Positions 42,346-51,300 of a stretch of 64,000 nucleotides of DNA are shown here, piece by piece. The first letter of the stretch is position 1. Every line of letters begins with the position of its first letter. The notes under the pieces were generated by a model that was not told where the DNA came from, made no database searches, and saw only the letters and a program-made list of their open reading frames with translations. Source of the DNA: an uncultured Cytophagales bacterium (GTDB taxonomy: Bacteria; Bacteroidota; Bacteroidia; Cytophagales; Cyclobacteriaceae); the NCBI GenBank assembly GCA_913057175.1, contig CAJXNP010000004.1, positions 62,001-126,000 on the forward strand. Direction: 5' to 3'. A program made the position numbers and the translations under genes.

Positions 42346-43042
42346 ATTCTATCAATTCCTGTTTGTAATCCAATCCTGTTTCTATTATGTCCTGCCCAAT
42401 GCAATCTGCATCTGCGCAAAAATTCAATAACGTGTATTCCTTATGTAATAGTCCGATTCCATCTGCAAAAATTTCCTTTCTGATATTCCTGAATAATAGA
42501 TTGTCAGTTGTTTCTTCCTGGACGACCGTAACACTCCTTACTTCTGTCGAATCAAATATTTTGTAAGGTTCATAAACATCGATCATCTGATATTCATCAA
42601 AATTGTTGAATGAAGAGGTATCCGCAAAAAGGGCATTTCCATCCCACGTTTTTTCTTCTTCCAGAGGAAAAGAAAGCTTGATGTACGGATTGTTACCCTC
42701 TGTTACAATGACATTATAACTGTTCTTTCGAACTGTCCAAACCGAGTCTATTTTCCAATCTCCCTGTACATTTTCTCGTTTAAACCTTTCCAATTTGTAT
42801 GAATTGCCTCCTTCCAGATTTTCAAATTCTTCCGAAAATACTTCTTTCAATTGATATTTGATAGTATCAGGCGGGACATTAAAGTTGTATTGAATGGCAT
42901 TCACATCATAGACCCGGTAAAAACCGGTATCAACCGGATAATAATTCAATCCCAGATCTGACAAATCCCTTTCCGTTTCTTCACTTTGACAGCCAAGAAA
43001 TACCAAAGGGATAATCAGAAATTTAAGATTTGACCAGCTCAT
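42332..43042 (-). CDS. lipoprotein of unknown function
   Basis: A 236-residue lipoprotein (signal ends VFLGC near residue 18). The mature part is beta-rich with motifs such as YPVDTGFYRVYDVNAIQYN and DWKIDSVWTVRKNSYNVIV. It resembles a group of Bacteroidota proteins of about 200 residues that sit beside secreted proteases, but I cannot name a family. It overlaps mnmA by 20 bases and the subtilase gene by 14 bases, so it is in the same operon. Confidence 0.75.
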   Translation of the reverse strand: MSWSNLKFLIIPLVFLGCQSEETERDLSDLGLNYYPVDTGFYRVYDVNAIQYNFNVPPDTIKYQLKEVFSEEFENLEGGNSYKLERFKRENVQGDWKIDSVWTVRKNSYNVIVTEGNNPYIKLSFPLEEEKTWDGNALFADTSSFNNFDEYQMIDVYEPYKIFDSTEVRSVTVVQEETTDNLLFRNIRKEIFADGIGLLHKEYTLLNFCADADCIGQDIIETGLDYKQELIEYGVE

Positions 43043-44144
43043 GTTGTCTGAAACTTGAATGAATCCAACCTCCGCCGATTACATCATCTCCTTCGTAAAA
43101 AACAGCTGCCTGCCCAGGTGCAATAGCGTGAACACCCTTTCCGAAAAATACTTTCATAGTTTCTCCGGCCTGTTCGATGACGGCAGGTGTCCCTGAATCG
43201 TTGTACCGAACTTTAGTAACTGTATCCAGTCTTTGGCCCTTAATATCAGAATATTTCCCCATGATCAATTGTTTCACGTACATGCCATCTCTGGCCAGTT
43301 CGTCAAAGGTTCCCAATACAACCTGGTTGAGATCTTTACGAATTTCGGTGACGTAAACAGGATAACCCAGGGTAATTCCAAGTCCCTTTCTTTGTCCAAC
43401 AGTGTAGAAAGGATATCCTTCGTGAGTACCGACAACCGTGCCGTCTTCCAGCACAAATTCTCCCCCTTTAACTTCATCTTCCAATCCATCTACACGTCTT
43501 TTCAGGAAGCCACGGTAGTCATTATCCGGAACAAAGCAAATCTCATAGGATTCGGATTTATCAACCAATTCATAAAATCCTCTTTCTTTGGCCATTTCAC
43601 GAATTTCATTTTTGGTCAGATCACCCAAAGGTAATATCGTTCTGCTAAGGCTTTGTTGCGAAACACCCCACAAAGCATAAGACTGGTCTTTGCTCAAATC
43701 GACTCCTCTGGAAATAATGTAACGACCATTTTCCTCCCTCACTTTAGCATAGTGCCCTGTGGCAATAAAATCGCAATTCAATTTATCGGCCCTGCGGAGC
43801 AGTGCATCCCACTTGATGTGCGTGTTGCAAAGCACGCAGGGATTTGGGGTCCTTCCAGCAATGTATTCGTCGGTGAAGTGATTGATCACATAATCGCCAA
43901 ATTCTTCTCGGATATCCAAAATGTAGTGTGGGAAACCTAAATTGACCGAGATGTTTCGTGCATCGTTGATGGAATCAAGGCTGCAACAACCTGTTTCTTT
44001 TTTCGAGGAACCTGAGGAAACATAATCCCAGGTTTTCATTGTCATTCCAATTACTTCAAAGCCTTGTTCGTGTAGCAAAACGGCAGCAAGGGAGCTGTCT
44101 ATCCCTCCGCTCATGGCTACTAAAACCCTTCCTTTTTTACTCAT
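43023..44144 (-). CDS. mnmA: tRNA-specific 2-thiouridylase
   Basis: A 373-residue enzyme that thiolates uridine 34 of Lys, Glu and Gln tRNAs. The PP-loop MSGGIDSS is at 11-18, the catalytic Cys pair is Cys103 (GRTPNPCVLCN) and Cys201 (SYEICFVPDND), and the C-terminal domain has PFYTVGQRKGLGI and IAPGQAAVFY. Full length for the family. It heads a minus-strand operon that continues with a lipoprotein, subtilase, rpe and a TonB receptor. Confidence 0.97.
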   Translation of the reverse strand: MSKKGRVLVAMSGGIDSSLAAVLLHEQGFEVIGMTMKTWDYVSSGSSKKETGCCSLDSINDARNISVNLGFPHYILDIREEFGDYVINHFTDEYIAGRTPNPCVLCNTHIKWDALLRRADKLNCDFIATGHYAKVREENGRYIISRGVDLSKDQSYALWGVSQQSLSRTILPLGDLTKNEIREMAKERGFYELVDKSESYEICFVPDNDYRGFLKRRVDGLEDEVKGGEFVLEDGTVVGTHEGYPFYTVGQRKGLGITLGYPVYVTEIRKDLNQVVLGTFDELARDGMYVKQLIMGKYSDIKGQRLDTVTKVRYNDSGTPAVIEQAGETMKVFFGKGVHAIAPGQAAVFYEGDDVIGGGWIHSSFRQHELVKS

Positions 44145-44428
44145 TCTATTGTTTTTTCATCAGGTTAAAAGCCTGACTTATACATACTACTGAATACAAT
44201 CTCCAAAATTAAGGTTTTTTTGGTTATATGAATACTCATAACGGGAGAATTAAAAATACAGATGTATCGCATTAGAAGATGAGACACTTTTATTGAAAAA
44301 ATGTTAATGCCAGGGAAATTTTAAACTTCATGATTGAAGAATTGATAATTAATTCAATTCTAAATAAAAAATCAACTATCCTTTTCCAATCAAATTTATT
44401 ATATTTTGTTTTTCATCCTTTCTAAGCT

Positions 44429-45802
44429 ATGTTAAACAATTCAATTGAAGAGACCGGACATCATTTCGTCGCCATTTTCGGAGGATCGGTTTCCGGTTCT
44501 GAGGCGGCATTTCAATTAGCAAACAAGGGTTTTCGGGTGGTTGTGTTTGAACAAAACACATTGCCCTACGGCAAAATTGAAGATGGCTTACCCAAGTGGC
44601 ATGCCAAGCTTCGTGACAAGGAGGAAGCATTGATCGATGATAAGCTGGATCATGAGAACATAATATTCGTTCCCGGTGTACGCCTGGGAAAAGACATCGA
44701 TTTTGATGAGCTGGTGCATCATTGGGGGCTTTCGGCAGTTTTATTGGCCGTTGGCGCCTGGAAAGACCGTCCTTTGCCAGTCGAGGGAATCGATGAGTAT
44801 GTAAACAAAGGACTTGTTTATCAGAATCCGCTTGTGTATTGGTTTAATCATTACCATGAGCCTGAATACAAAAATCGGCAATATGAAATTCCCGATGGTT
44901 CTGTGATTGTTGGTGGTGGCCTGGCATCACTGGATGTCGTGAAAATTGTGATGATCGAGACGGTTCAAAAAGCTCTTCTGAAAAAAGGCATTGACGAAGA
45001 TATGTTCAGGCTGGAGAGAGGTATCGGAAAAGTTCTTGACGAACATCAATTGACAATGAAGGATCTTGGCCTGAAGGGCTGCACCTTGATTTATCGCCGT
45101 GAAGCAAAGGATATGCCTTTATCATCATTTCCAAAAGACACACCTGAAAACATTGCCAAAGCAGAAATGGTCAATGAAAAAATATTGGATAATTTTCTCA
45201 AAAAGTATCTTTTTAATTTTGAGCCACTTTCTCTTCCGGTAGACATGATCATTGAGAATGGAAGATTAGCGGGACTTAAAATTCAACGAACGCAAAATGT
45301 AGATGGAAAAATAATTCCTGTCCAGAATGAATTCTATGACATAAAAACCGATATGATCATTTCTTCCATTGGAAGTGTTCCGGAAACGATTACAGGAATT
45401 CCACAGGATGGAACCTTGTTTAAAATGACGGATGAAAAAAGTTGTCGGATCGATGGATTTACAAATGTATTTGCTTTAGGGAATGCAGTAACCGGAAGAG
45501 GTAATATCAAGGAGTCTTTGGAGCATGGTAAATTTGTGACACTCGATGTAATGGAAGGTCATTTTCACTGGATGGAAGAAGATTATCAAAAATGGCTTAG
45601 GGGAACGGAGCAGGGAATTACAGAACAGGTGACGGAAATTGCAAAACACATTTCCAGGCAAAAGTTTATGTCACACGATGCTATACAAAACATTCTTGTT
45701 AAAATTGATGAATTGCAGGCCAAAGTGGGTTTTGACGGTAGTTATCGGGATTGGATCAAACAAAAACGACCTATAAGATTAGAGGAATTATTAGAACAAT
45801 AA
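44429..45802 (+). CDS. FAD/NAD(P)-dependent oxidoreductase (ferredoxin reductase / GltD-like)
   Basis: A 457-residue flavoprotein. The FAD site is AIFGGSVSGSEAAFQLANKG near residue 14, with YGKIEDGLPKWHAKLRDKEE as in adrenodoxin reductase and glutamate-synthase small subunits, and a second dinucleotide site VIVGGGLASLDVVKI (about 165). ISSIGSVPETI and the closing TNVFALGNAVTGRGN are also typical. The partner is probably a ferredoxin or NADPH-linked enzyme, unknown here. The gene is followed 15 bases later by a DUF2071 gene, possibly in one transcript. Confidence 0.88.
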   Translation: MLNNSIEETGHHFVAIFGGSVSGSEAAFQLANKGFRVVVFEQNTLPYGKIEDGLPKWHAKLRDKEEALIDDKLDHENIIFVPGVRLGKDIDFDELVHHWGLSAVLLAVGAWKDRPLPVEGIDEYVNKGLVYQNPLVYWFNHYHEPEYKNRQYEIPDGSVIVGGGLASLDVVKIVMIETVQKALLKKGIDEDMFRLERGIGKVLDEHQLTMKDLGLKGCTLIYRREAKDMPLSSFPKDTPENIAKAEMVNEKILDNFLKKYLFNFEPLSLPVDMIIENGRLAGLKIQRTQNVDGKIIPVQNEFYDIKTDMIISSIGSVPETITGIPQDGTLFKMTDEKSCRIDGFTNVFALGNAVTGRGNIKESLEHGKFVTLDVMEGHFHWMEEDYQKWLRGTEQGITEQVTEIAKHISRQKFMSHDAIQNILVKIDELQAKVGFDGSYRDWIKQKRPIRLEELLEQ

Positions 45803-45817
45803 ATCAAATTTGTTGTG

Positions 45818-46528
45818 ATGACCTTTCTTTCTGCGGAATGGCGGAAGTTGGCGATAGTCAATTATGTTGTTGATCGGGAATTATTATATCCTTTTCTCCC
45901 TAAGCATACGGAACTCGATCTGTGGAATGGGAAATGCTACCTGAGCCTTATGGGTTTTATGTTTTTGAATACCAGTATTTATGGTATAAAAATCCCCTTT
46001 CACATCAATTTTGAAGAAGTGAACCTAAGGTTTTATGTAAAGTATAAATCCGAAAATAGTATTGAAAAAAGAGGGGTGGTTTTTATCAAGGAGGTCGTTC
46101 CTAAAAAAGCCATAACCTGGTTAGCCAATTCCCTATACCATGAAAATTACGAAACCATGCTGACCAAGCATGAGTGGAAAAACACTTATAATAGTTTAAG
46201 GATAGCCTATTTCTGGGGAAGGTTTCGCTGGAATTCCATTTGGGTTGAAGCTTCTCCGGATGCTATTGAAACACAGGCAGGGAGTGATGAGGAGTTTATT
46301 ACCGAACATTACTGGGGTTACACAAAGATTGATGATCACAGGACCATGGAATACGAAGTTGTACATCCTAAATGGTTGGTCTATCCTGTTAAAAAGTGTT
46401 ATGTAGATGTAAGTTTTGATCGTATTTATGGAAAGGAATTTGCCTTCCTGAGAAATCAGAATTATGATTCCGTATTCCTTGCCGAAGGTTCGAAAGTAAA
46501 GATCAAACACGGAAATGTGATAAATTGA
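45818..46528 (+). CDS. DUF2071 (YqjF) family protein
   Basis: A 236-residue protein of the YqjF/DUF2071 family: FLSAEWRKLAIVNYVVDREL, LPKHTELDLWNGKCYLSLMG, NFEEVNLRFYVKYKSE, KRGVVFIKEVVPKKAI and the acetoacetate-decarboxylase-like fold. Function unknown. The start is the ATG at 45818; the GTG just before it is less likely. Confidence 0.88.
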   Translation: MTFLSAEWRKLAIVNYVVDRELLYPFLPKHTELDLWNGKCYLSLMGFMFLNTSIYGIKIPFHINFEEVNLRFYVKYKSENSIEKRGVVFIKEVVPKKAITWLANSLYHENYETMLTKHEWKNTYNSLRIAYFWGRFRWNSIWVEASPDAIETQAGSDEEFITEHYWGYTKIDDHRTMEYEVVHPKWLVYPVKKCYVDVSFDRIYGKEFAFLRNQNYDSVFLAEGSKVKIKHGNVIN

Positions 46529-46587
46529 CGGTTATAATTTGAATTTATGCTAATCCCATCTCTATTTTTACCCCAAGATTGGAAGGT

Positions 46588-47790
46588 ATGTCAGCAGGTT
46601 TCAACATTGAAGAATACAATTATCAATTGCCGGAAGATTTTATCGCCCGTTTTCCATTGGAGAACAGGGAAGACTCTAAACTTTTGATCTATCATGGAGG
46701 GAGTATTTCTCAGGACCGGTTTAAAAATATCACAGAATATATTCCCGAAAACACTTATTTGTTGTTCAATGACACGAAAGTCATTTCAGCCAGGATCTAT
46801 TTTTTTAAGGAAACCGGAGCGAAGATTGAAGTATTTCTGTTAGAACCCCTTGAACCATCGCAAGAAATAAGTGTGGCACTGGAAGCCCGAAAAACCTGTA
46901 AATGGAAATGTACGATAGGAAACAAAAAGAAATGGAAACGTGGTCATAAATTGGTGTTAAAACACAGTGTTAATAATCAGGATTATGAATTAACTGCTGA
47001 GTTGGAGAATGCGGAAGAGAATACTGTTGTCTTTCAATGGAACTCTCAGCAATCATTTGCTGAACTCATTGATTTATTGGGCAGAACTCCCATACCTCCA
47101 TACTTACATCGCGAAGAGTCCAGCATAGACGCTGGCCGTTATCAGACAGTTTATTCTGTAAACAAGGGTGCCGTCGCTGCTCCAACAGCCGGGTTACATT
47201 TCACCAATGAAATCATTCAATCTTTACCCGAAAAAGGAGTAAAATATGGGAATGTTACGCTGCATGTAAGTGCTGGGACATTCAAGCCAGTTCAGGAAAA
47301 GGATTTTCGAGATCACGATATGCACAATGAACAAATCATTGTACGAAAGGAAACCTTGCGGGAATTAATTAACGCTTCAACGATTTATTGTGTTGGAACA
47401 ACTTCTCTGAGGACCTTGGAGAGTCTCTACTGGATCGGGATGAAAAAAATACTAGGGCTGAATCCGTCAAATTTTATTGAAAAGAATATCTGTCATTCCA
47501 TTTGTGAGGGTCAATTGCTTCCCGGAAAGGAAGTTTTGAGGTTTTTATTAAACGATTTGGAAAATAAAGGTAAAAGTGAATTGAAGGCAGAAACTGAAAT
47601 ATTTATCTATCCAGGATATTCCTTTCATTTTTGTAAAGGGCTTATCACAAATTTCCATCTTCCCAAGTCAACCTTACTTTTGCTGATTGCTGCTTTTATT
47701 GGCGATAATTGGAAAAAAGTATATGAGTATGCCAAAATTGAAAATTTTCGATTCCTGAGCTACGGAGACTCTTCTATTTTGAAACTTTAG
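46588..47790 (+). CDS. queA: S-adenosylmethionine:tRNA ribosyltransferase-isomerase
   Basis: A 400-residue enzyme that transfers and isomerises the ribosyl part of SAM onto preQ1-34 tRNA in queuosine synthesis. Signatures: YNYQLPEDFIARFPLENRED, LFNDTKVISARI, GRTPIPPYLHREES, YQTVYSVNKGAVAAPTAGLH (SAM site) and FHLPKSTLLLLIAAFIG. Longer family members have about 340-350 residues; this one carries extra residues around 230-330. The start is ATG 46588. Confidence 0.95.
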   Translation: MSAGFNIEEYNYQLPEDFIARFPLENREDSKLLIYHGGSISQDRFKNITEYIPENTYLLFNDTKVISARIYFFKETGAKIEVFLLEPLEPSQEISVALEARKTCKWKCTIGNKKKWKRGHKLVLKHSVNNQDYELTAELENAEENTVVFQWNSQQSFAELIDLLGRTPIPPYLHREESSIDAGRYQTVYSVNKGAVAAPTAGLHFTNEIIQSLPEKGVKYGNVTLHVSAGTFKPVQEKDFRDHDMHNEQIIVRKETLRELINASTIYCVGTTSLRTLESLYWIGMKKILGLNPSNFIEKNICHSICEGQLLPGKEVLRFLLNDLENKGKSELKAETEIFIYPGYSFHFCKGLITNFHLPKSTLLLLIAAFIGDNWKKVYEYAKIENFRFLSYGDSSILKL

Positions 47791-47869
47791 TGAAATATTT
47801 CGTTTAACTTAAATAAGTGATAAAATTTATAGCAAACAGACAAGTGAAAGAAAATATTGTTGTAATATT

Positions 47870-47902
47870 TTGCTAAAGTCTATAATTATTGTTATATCTT
47901 TG
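47870..47902 (+). promoter_or_regulatory. promoter of the 47946 lipoprotein gene
   Basis: TTG at 47870-47872, a 22-base spacer and TATCTTTG at 47895-47902 match the Bacteroidota consensus TTG/TAnnTTTG. The predicted transcript starts about 37 bases before the ATG at 47946. Confidence 0.55.
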
Positions 47903-47945
47903 TATATTATTATTTCGAGTTAGGGCAAAATACACATCTGAAATT

Positions 47946-48386
47946 ATGAAAAAGCTTATATGTTACTTGTTCATATTATTATTGATCAGTGCATGTTCTT
48001 TTCATTCCAGGCAAACCAAGCAACCTGAGACTGGCAGGAGCGAATCAAAAGAAAACAAACAACTTTCAGAGGCAAATACAAGTAGAGCGGTTGATACAGA
48101 TCAGGAAAGCATACAGTCTGTGTCAATGAAAGAAGAGGTTTCTAAAGTTGAAAAAGTGTTAAATAAAAAGATTAATGCTAAAACTTTTGATGAAGACATG
48201 AAGGTAATAGAAGAATCAAATCTATATGATAAAATTACCTGTCAGTCACTTCGTTACAGCTATAATCTGGTTAAACAATATTCTCCAAATTCATGGGATA
48301 TTACCTACAGAAGAGCATTAGAGGGGTCCAGGGAAGGATCTAAAAGTGCCAAAAGGATAGAAAGTATTTCTAGTTCCAGGAACTGA
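47946..48386 (+). CDS. small lipoprotein of unknown function
   Basis: A 146-residue lipoprotein. The ATG at 47946 gives a clear signal (MKKLICYLFILLLISAC), while the frame upstream from 47889 is promoter sequence. The mature part is charged and Ser/Glu/Lys-rich (KQPETGRSESKENKQLSEAN), then a helical region with basic residues near the end (ALEGSREGSKSAKRIES). No family recognised. It has its own promoter and terminator. Confidence 0.65.
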   Translation: MKKLICYLFILLLISACSFHSRQTKQPETGRSESKENKQLSEANTSRAVDTDQESIQSVSMKEEVSKVEKVLNKKINAKTFDEDMKVIEESNLYDKITCQSLRYSYNLVKQYSPNSWDITYRRALEGSREGSKSAKRIESISSSRN

Positions 48387-48420
48387 TTGCAAACAAATAA
48401 AGTCATTTTAAAATACTAAG

Positions 48421-48440
48421 AGCCTGGAATTATCCGGGCT
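48421..48440 (+). terminator. terminator of the 47946 lipoprotein gene
   Basis: AGCCTGG and CCGGGCT form a 7-base stem (one G-T) with a 6-base loop, followed by TTGTGTTTT. It starts 35 bases after the stop codon. Confidence 0.7.
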
Positions 48441-48575
48441 TTGTGTTTTATATCGAACATCACCTGTTCAATACCGACCAGTTTTCACAGGCTTTTTATT
48501 AGTAATCCTCTATAAAGCAGCGTATTAAAAAACTGGCATCTTACTTGGATCCATTCCATTGAAAACTTATAGAAA

Positions 48576-48668
48576 ATGAATCGATATAATTCTAAATCTC
48601 TTATTATTGTATTGATAGAATTCTTGATTCTATCATTGGTTGTAGTAACCAGCGTAATTTTTAATTAA
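48576..48668 (+). CDS. 30-residue small membrane peptide
   Basis: ATG 48576 to TAA 48668 encodes 30 residues: a short polar start (MNRYNSKS) and one hydrophobic helix (LIIVLIEFLILSLVVVTSVI) ending in FN. It lies 7 bases before the start of the PspC-domain gene. The clean transmembrane profile and its coupling to PspC make it a plausible tiny gene, but length alone cannot exclude chance. Confidence 0.45.
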   Translation: MNRYNSKSLIIVLIEFLILSLVVVTSVIFN

Positions 48669-48675
48669 TAATAGT

Positions 48676-48864
48676 ATGGCGTCAGATAGACTTTACAGAT
48701 CAAAATCAAGCAGAATAATTGCGGGTGTATGTGGTGGGCTTGCTGAATGGTTGGGATGGGACCCCACTTTAGTGCGAATACTATACATCATTCTTTCCGT
48801 AGCAACCGCTTTTTCAGGAATAATCGTTTATATTGTTTTGTGGATACTTATGCCTGAAAATTAG
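48676..48864 (+). CDS. PspC domain protein
   Basis: A 62-residue protein consisting of one PspC domain: RLYRSKSSRIIAGVCGGLAE, WLGWDPTLVRILYIILSVAT and a membrane helix with IVYIVLWILMPEN. PspC regulates the phage-shock response at the inner membrane in enterobacteria; stand-alone short copies in Bacteroidota probably respond to membrane stress. It is likely cotranscribed with the 30-residue peptide before it and the thioredoxin-like gene that follows 43 bases later. Confidence 0.9.
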   Translation: MASDRLYRSKSSRIIAGVCGGLAEWLGWDPTLVRILYIILSVATAFSGIIVYIVLWILMPEN

Positions 48865-48907
48865 TCTTTCAGGAACTTTTCTGGCTTAAATTTTCTTATT
48901 CAAATGG

Positions 48908-49585
48908 ATGAGAAGATTCAAGTTGATACTTCTTTTTGGACTCATTTATGTTGTGGGTTTCATATTATCAGTAGCGATTTACATTGGCTATGCCAATAAA
49001 TATGTGAATCCTCGATTGAGCAGGGGTATAGATAAAATGTTGTTTGCCAAATATGAGTTTTTTGATGTTGAAAATAATCGGGTCAACTTTTTAAAAGAAT
49101 TTCCAGGTAAAATCAAGTTAATAGGTTTCTGGACACTAAACTGTTCATTTTGCATCGACGACCTTGAGGCTTTTTATCAGTTGGATCTCACAAAAAACAA
49201 GGAATTTTACATTTTGGCTGTTAATAAAGATGGCATTGAAACATGGACAGAATACTTAAGAGAGAAAAACCTTCAATTTAAAAATCCACAAATCAAGCAT
49301 TTCCATTTGGATGATGAGAATATTTTGAAGGCCCTTGAAATTGAGTTTTATCCCAGCTATTTTCTTCTAGAGAAGGATGGAAGATTGCATTCTCGTTGTT
49401 CATATAGCTTTGTCATGAACAAAATTAAAAAGGTTCTGGATGAAGATCGGTTATTTGCGGATTTCATATTGACGGTTTACAAATATTTTCCTTGTGGCGG
49501 TCTGGGAAAGCCTGCGTCATTGTATTCGTTTATATTTTACCCGGTTTTGCTTGTGGTTTATTTTTTTATCAGGTCAAGATTCTAA
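48908..49585 (+). CDS. thioredoxin-fold membrane protein
   Basis: A 225-residue protein with an N-terminal membrane anchor (about 6-28), a TlpA/thioredoxin-like domain (about 48-170) and a second membrane segment near the end (about 200-222). The redox pair is Cys79 and Cys82 in WTLNCSFC, with cis-Pro in EIEFYPSYFLLEKDG. It probably acts in periplasmic thiol exchange. A second Cys (YFPCGG) precedes the last membrane helix. Confidence 0.8.
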   Translation: MRRFKLILLFGLIYVVGFILSVAIYIGYANKYVNPRLSRGIDKMLFAKYEFFDVENNRVNFLKEFPGKIKLIGFWTLNCSFCIDDLEAFYQLDLTKNKEFYILAVNKDGIETWTEYLREKNLQFKNPQIKHFHLDDENILKALEIEFYPSYFLLEKDGRLHSRCSYSFVMNKIKKVLDEDRLFADFILTVYKYFPCGGLGKPASLYSFIFYPVLLVVYFFIRSRF

Positions 49586-49593
49586 ATAAAAAA

Positions 49594-49917
49594 CTAACAA
49601 GTAGGTGCAGAAGGATATCTCAAAAACTTTTTCTCCAAAATAATTTCATACAGATCATAAAGATCCTGAAGCTCGGGCTTTGAAAAAAAGGACTCCAGTT
49701 GTTTGTAGTGGAATTCTGTAATAGAATCAGGTTCGTAAGCAAGGAGGTTTCCGAAGGCAACAGCGAGATTGGTTTTGTTATAGTCAAAAAGAGAGTATTC
49801 GTCAGAACCATATGAACTGTCCGACTCTGAAATATAATTTTTGAAAGTTCTGTATAACTCCTTAATTATATTCCGATCAATGTGGGCTAGTTGTTGATAT
49901 ATTTTTTCAATCTCCAT
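49594..49917 (-). CDS. small acidic protein of unknown function
   Basis: A 107-residue soluble protein that is helix-rich and acidic (MEIEKIYQQLAHIDRNIIKE, ELQDLYDLYEIILEKKFL). It has no recognised domain. It is encoded opposite to its neighbours with a convergent end at 49585-49594, so it has its own transcript. Confidence 0.5.
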   Translation of the reverse strand: MEIEKIYQQLAHIDRNIIKELYRTFKNYISESDSSYGSDEYSLFDYNKTNLAVAFGNLLAYEPDSITEFHYKQLESFFSKPELQDLYDLYEIILEKKFLRYPSAPTC

Positions 49918-50235
49918 TTAAATTATTAATCCACAATGAATAAAAAAAGTGATACTAAATATAGCCGAAGATTATATACTTGAGAAGATTATTTTTACTT
50001 TTTTCGCATGAGATGTAGGGTGTAAAAAAAGTTGAAAATGTTAACAATTAGATAAAGTTCAGGATTATTTGATATTAATTTAATGTAATTTTTTCATTAA
50101 TTATTTTTATAGTGCTGAAAGTCAATATTGTAAAACCAGTTAATTAAAGTAAATGCTTTAAGTAAATATTATTGTTATTTGTTCCTTTCAAAAGGAGAAT
50201 AAATTGTTTTGACAACTTAATGAAACCTAAATTAT
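49918..50235. other. 318-base divergent gap, no gene seen
   Basis: A very AT-rich region between two divergent genes. It should contain promoters for both, but no unambiguous TTG/TAnnTTTG pair was found. No hairpin or repeat is evident. Confidence 0.4.
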
Positions 50236-51252
50236 ATGAAGATTTTTGACAAGACTAATCCCATTGATTATCGTCCTTCTGAGGATAGGTATAATCAAAT
50301 GTTATTCAGGAGATGTGGAAAGAGCGGAATTCAACTGCCAGCTATTTCCCTTGGATTGTGGCACAACTTTGGGTTTGTGGATAACCTTGAAAACGGAAGA
50401 AATATTGTTAAAAGAGCGTTTGATCTTGGTATTACTCATTTTGATCTAGCGAATAATTACGGCCCACCTTTTGGTTCTGCGGAAGAAAATTTCGGAACGA
50501 TTCTGAAACGGGATTTGGCAAAATACAGGGACGAATTATTTATTTCTTCCAAGGCCGGATACGATATGTGGCCGGGACCATATGGAAACTTTGGTTCACG
50601 AAAATATCTGATCGCCAGCCTTGATCAGAGCCTCAAAAGAATGGGTTTGGACTACGTTGATTTGTTTTATCATCATCGACCCGATCCTGATACCCCACTG
50701 GAAGAGACTATGGGGGCATTAGATCAAATTGTTCGTTCGGGAAAAGCGCTTTATGTCGGGATCTCCAATTATTCTGCAGATGAAACCTCTAAAGCGATTA
50801 AGGTTCTGAGGGATTTAGGCACTCCCTGTTTGATCCATCAGGCAAAGTATTCCATGTTTGAAAGATGGGTGGAAGATGGATTGCTGGACGTTCTTGATAA
50901 TTCCGGTGTCGGACTTATCGCTTTTTCTCCATTGGCACAGGGAATGCTGACAGATAAATATGTGAATGGTATTCCGAAAGATTCCCGTGCAGCAAAGAAC
51001 ATGACCTATCTTGATAAAGTGACGGTGGAACAAAATCTTCCCAAGATCAAGGCATTGTCTGATATCGCAAAATCAAGGGGGCAGAAACTGTCACAAATGG
51101 CTTTATCGTGGTTGCTGAAAGATGATAGAGTTACATCAGTTCTGATTGGTGCAAGTTCGGTCGGTCAACTCGAAGAGAACCTTCAGTCGATAAAAAGTGT
51201 TGATTTTTCAAGTGATGAGACGAAAAAAATTGAATCAGCACTTCTGTCTTAA
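50236..51252 (+). CDS. aldo/keto reductase
   Basis: A 338-residue NADPH-dependent oxidoreductase of the AKR superfamily. Catalytic Tyr in THFDLANNYGPPFGSAEE and Lys in FISSKAGYDMWPGPYG are present, and GMLTDKYVNGIPKDSRA plus LIGASSVGQLEENLQSIKSV fit the YghZ-like (L-glyceraldehyde 3-phosphate reductase) branch. It lies at the head of a plus-strand series with the FG-GAP protein 48 bases downstream. Confidence 0.93.
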   Translation: MKIFDKTNPIDYRPSEDRYNQMLFRRCGKSGIQLPAISLGLWHNFGFVDNLENGRNIVKRAFDLGITHFDLANNYGPPFGSAEENFGTILKRDLAKYRDELFISSKAGYDMWPGPYGNFGSRKYLIASLDQSLKRMGLDYVDLFYHHRPDPDTPLEETMGALDQIVRSGKALYVGISNYSADETSKAIKVLRDLGTPCLIHQAKYSMFERWVEDGLLDVLDNSGVGLIAFSPLAQGMLTDKYVNGIPKDSRAAKNMTYLDKVTVEQNLPKIKALSDIAKSRGQKLSQMALSWLLKDDRVTSVLIGASSVGQLEENLQSIKSVDFSSDETKKIESALLS

Positions 51253-51300
51253 TGTTTAATCTCTATTATTGATTTTTTTATTAGCCCCTTATTAAAAGCG

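Noticed and set aside
44145-44428. Promoter for the mnmA operon (TAATTTTG on the minus strand at 44204-44211)
   Set aside because: The -7-like box is present but no TTG was found at the proper distance, so it was not listed.
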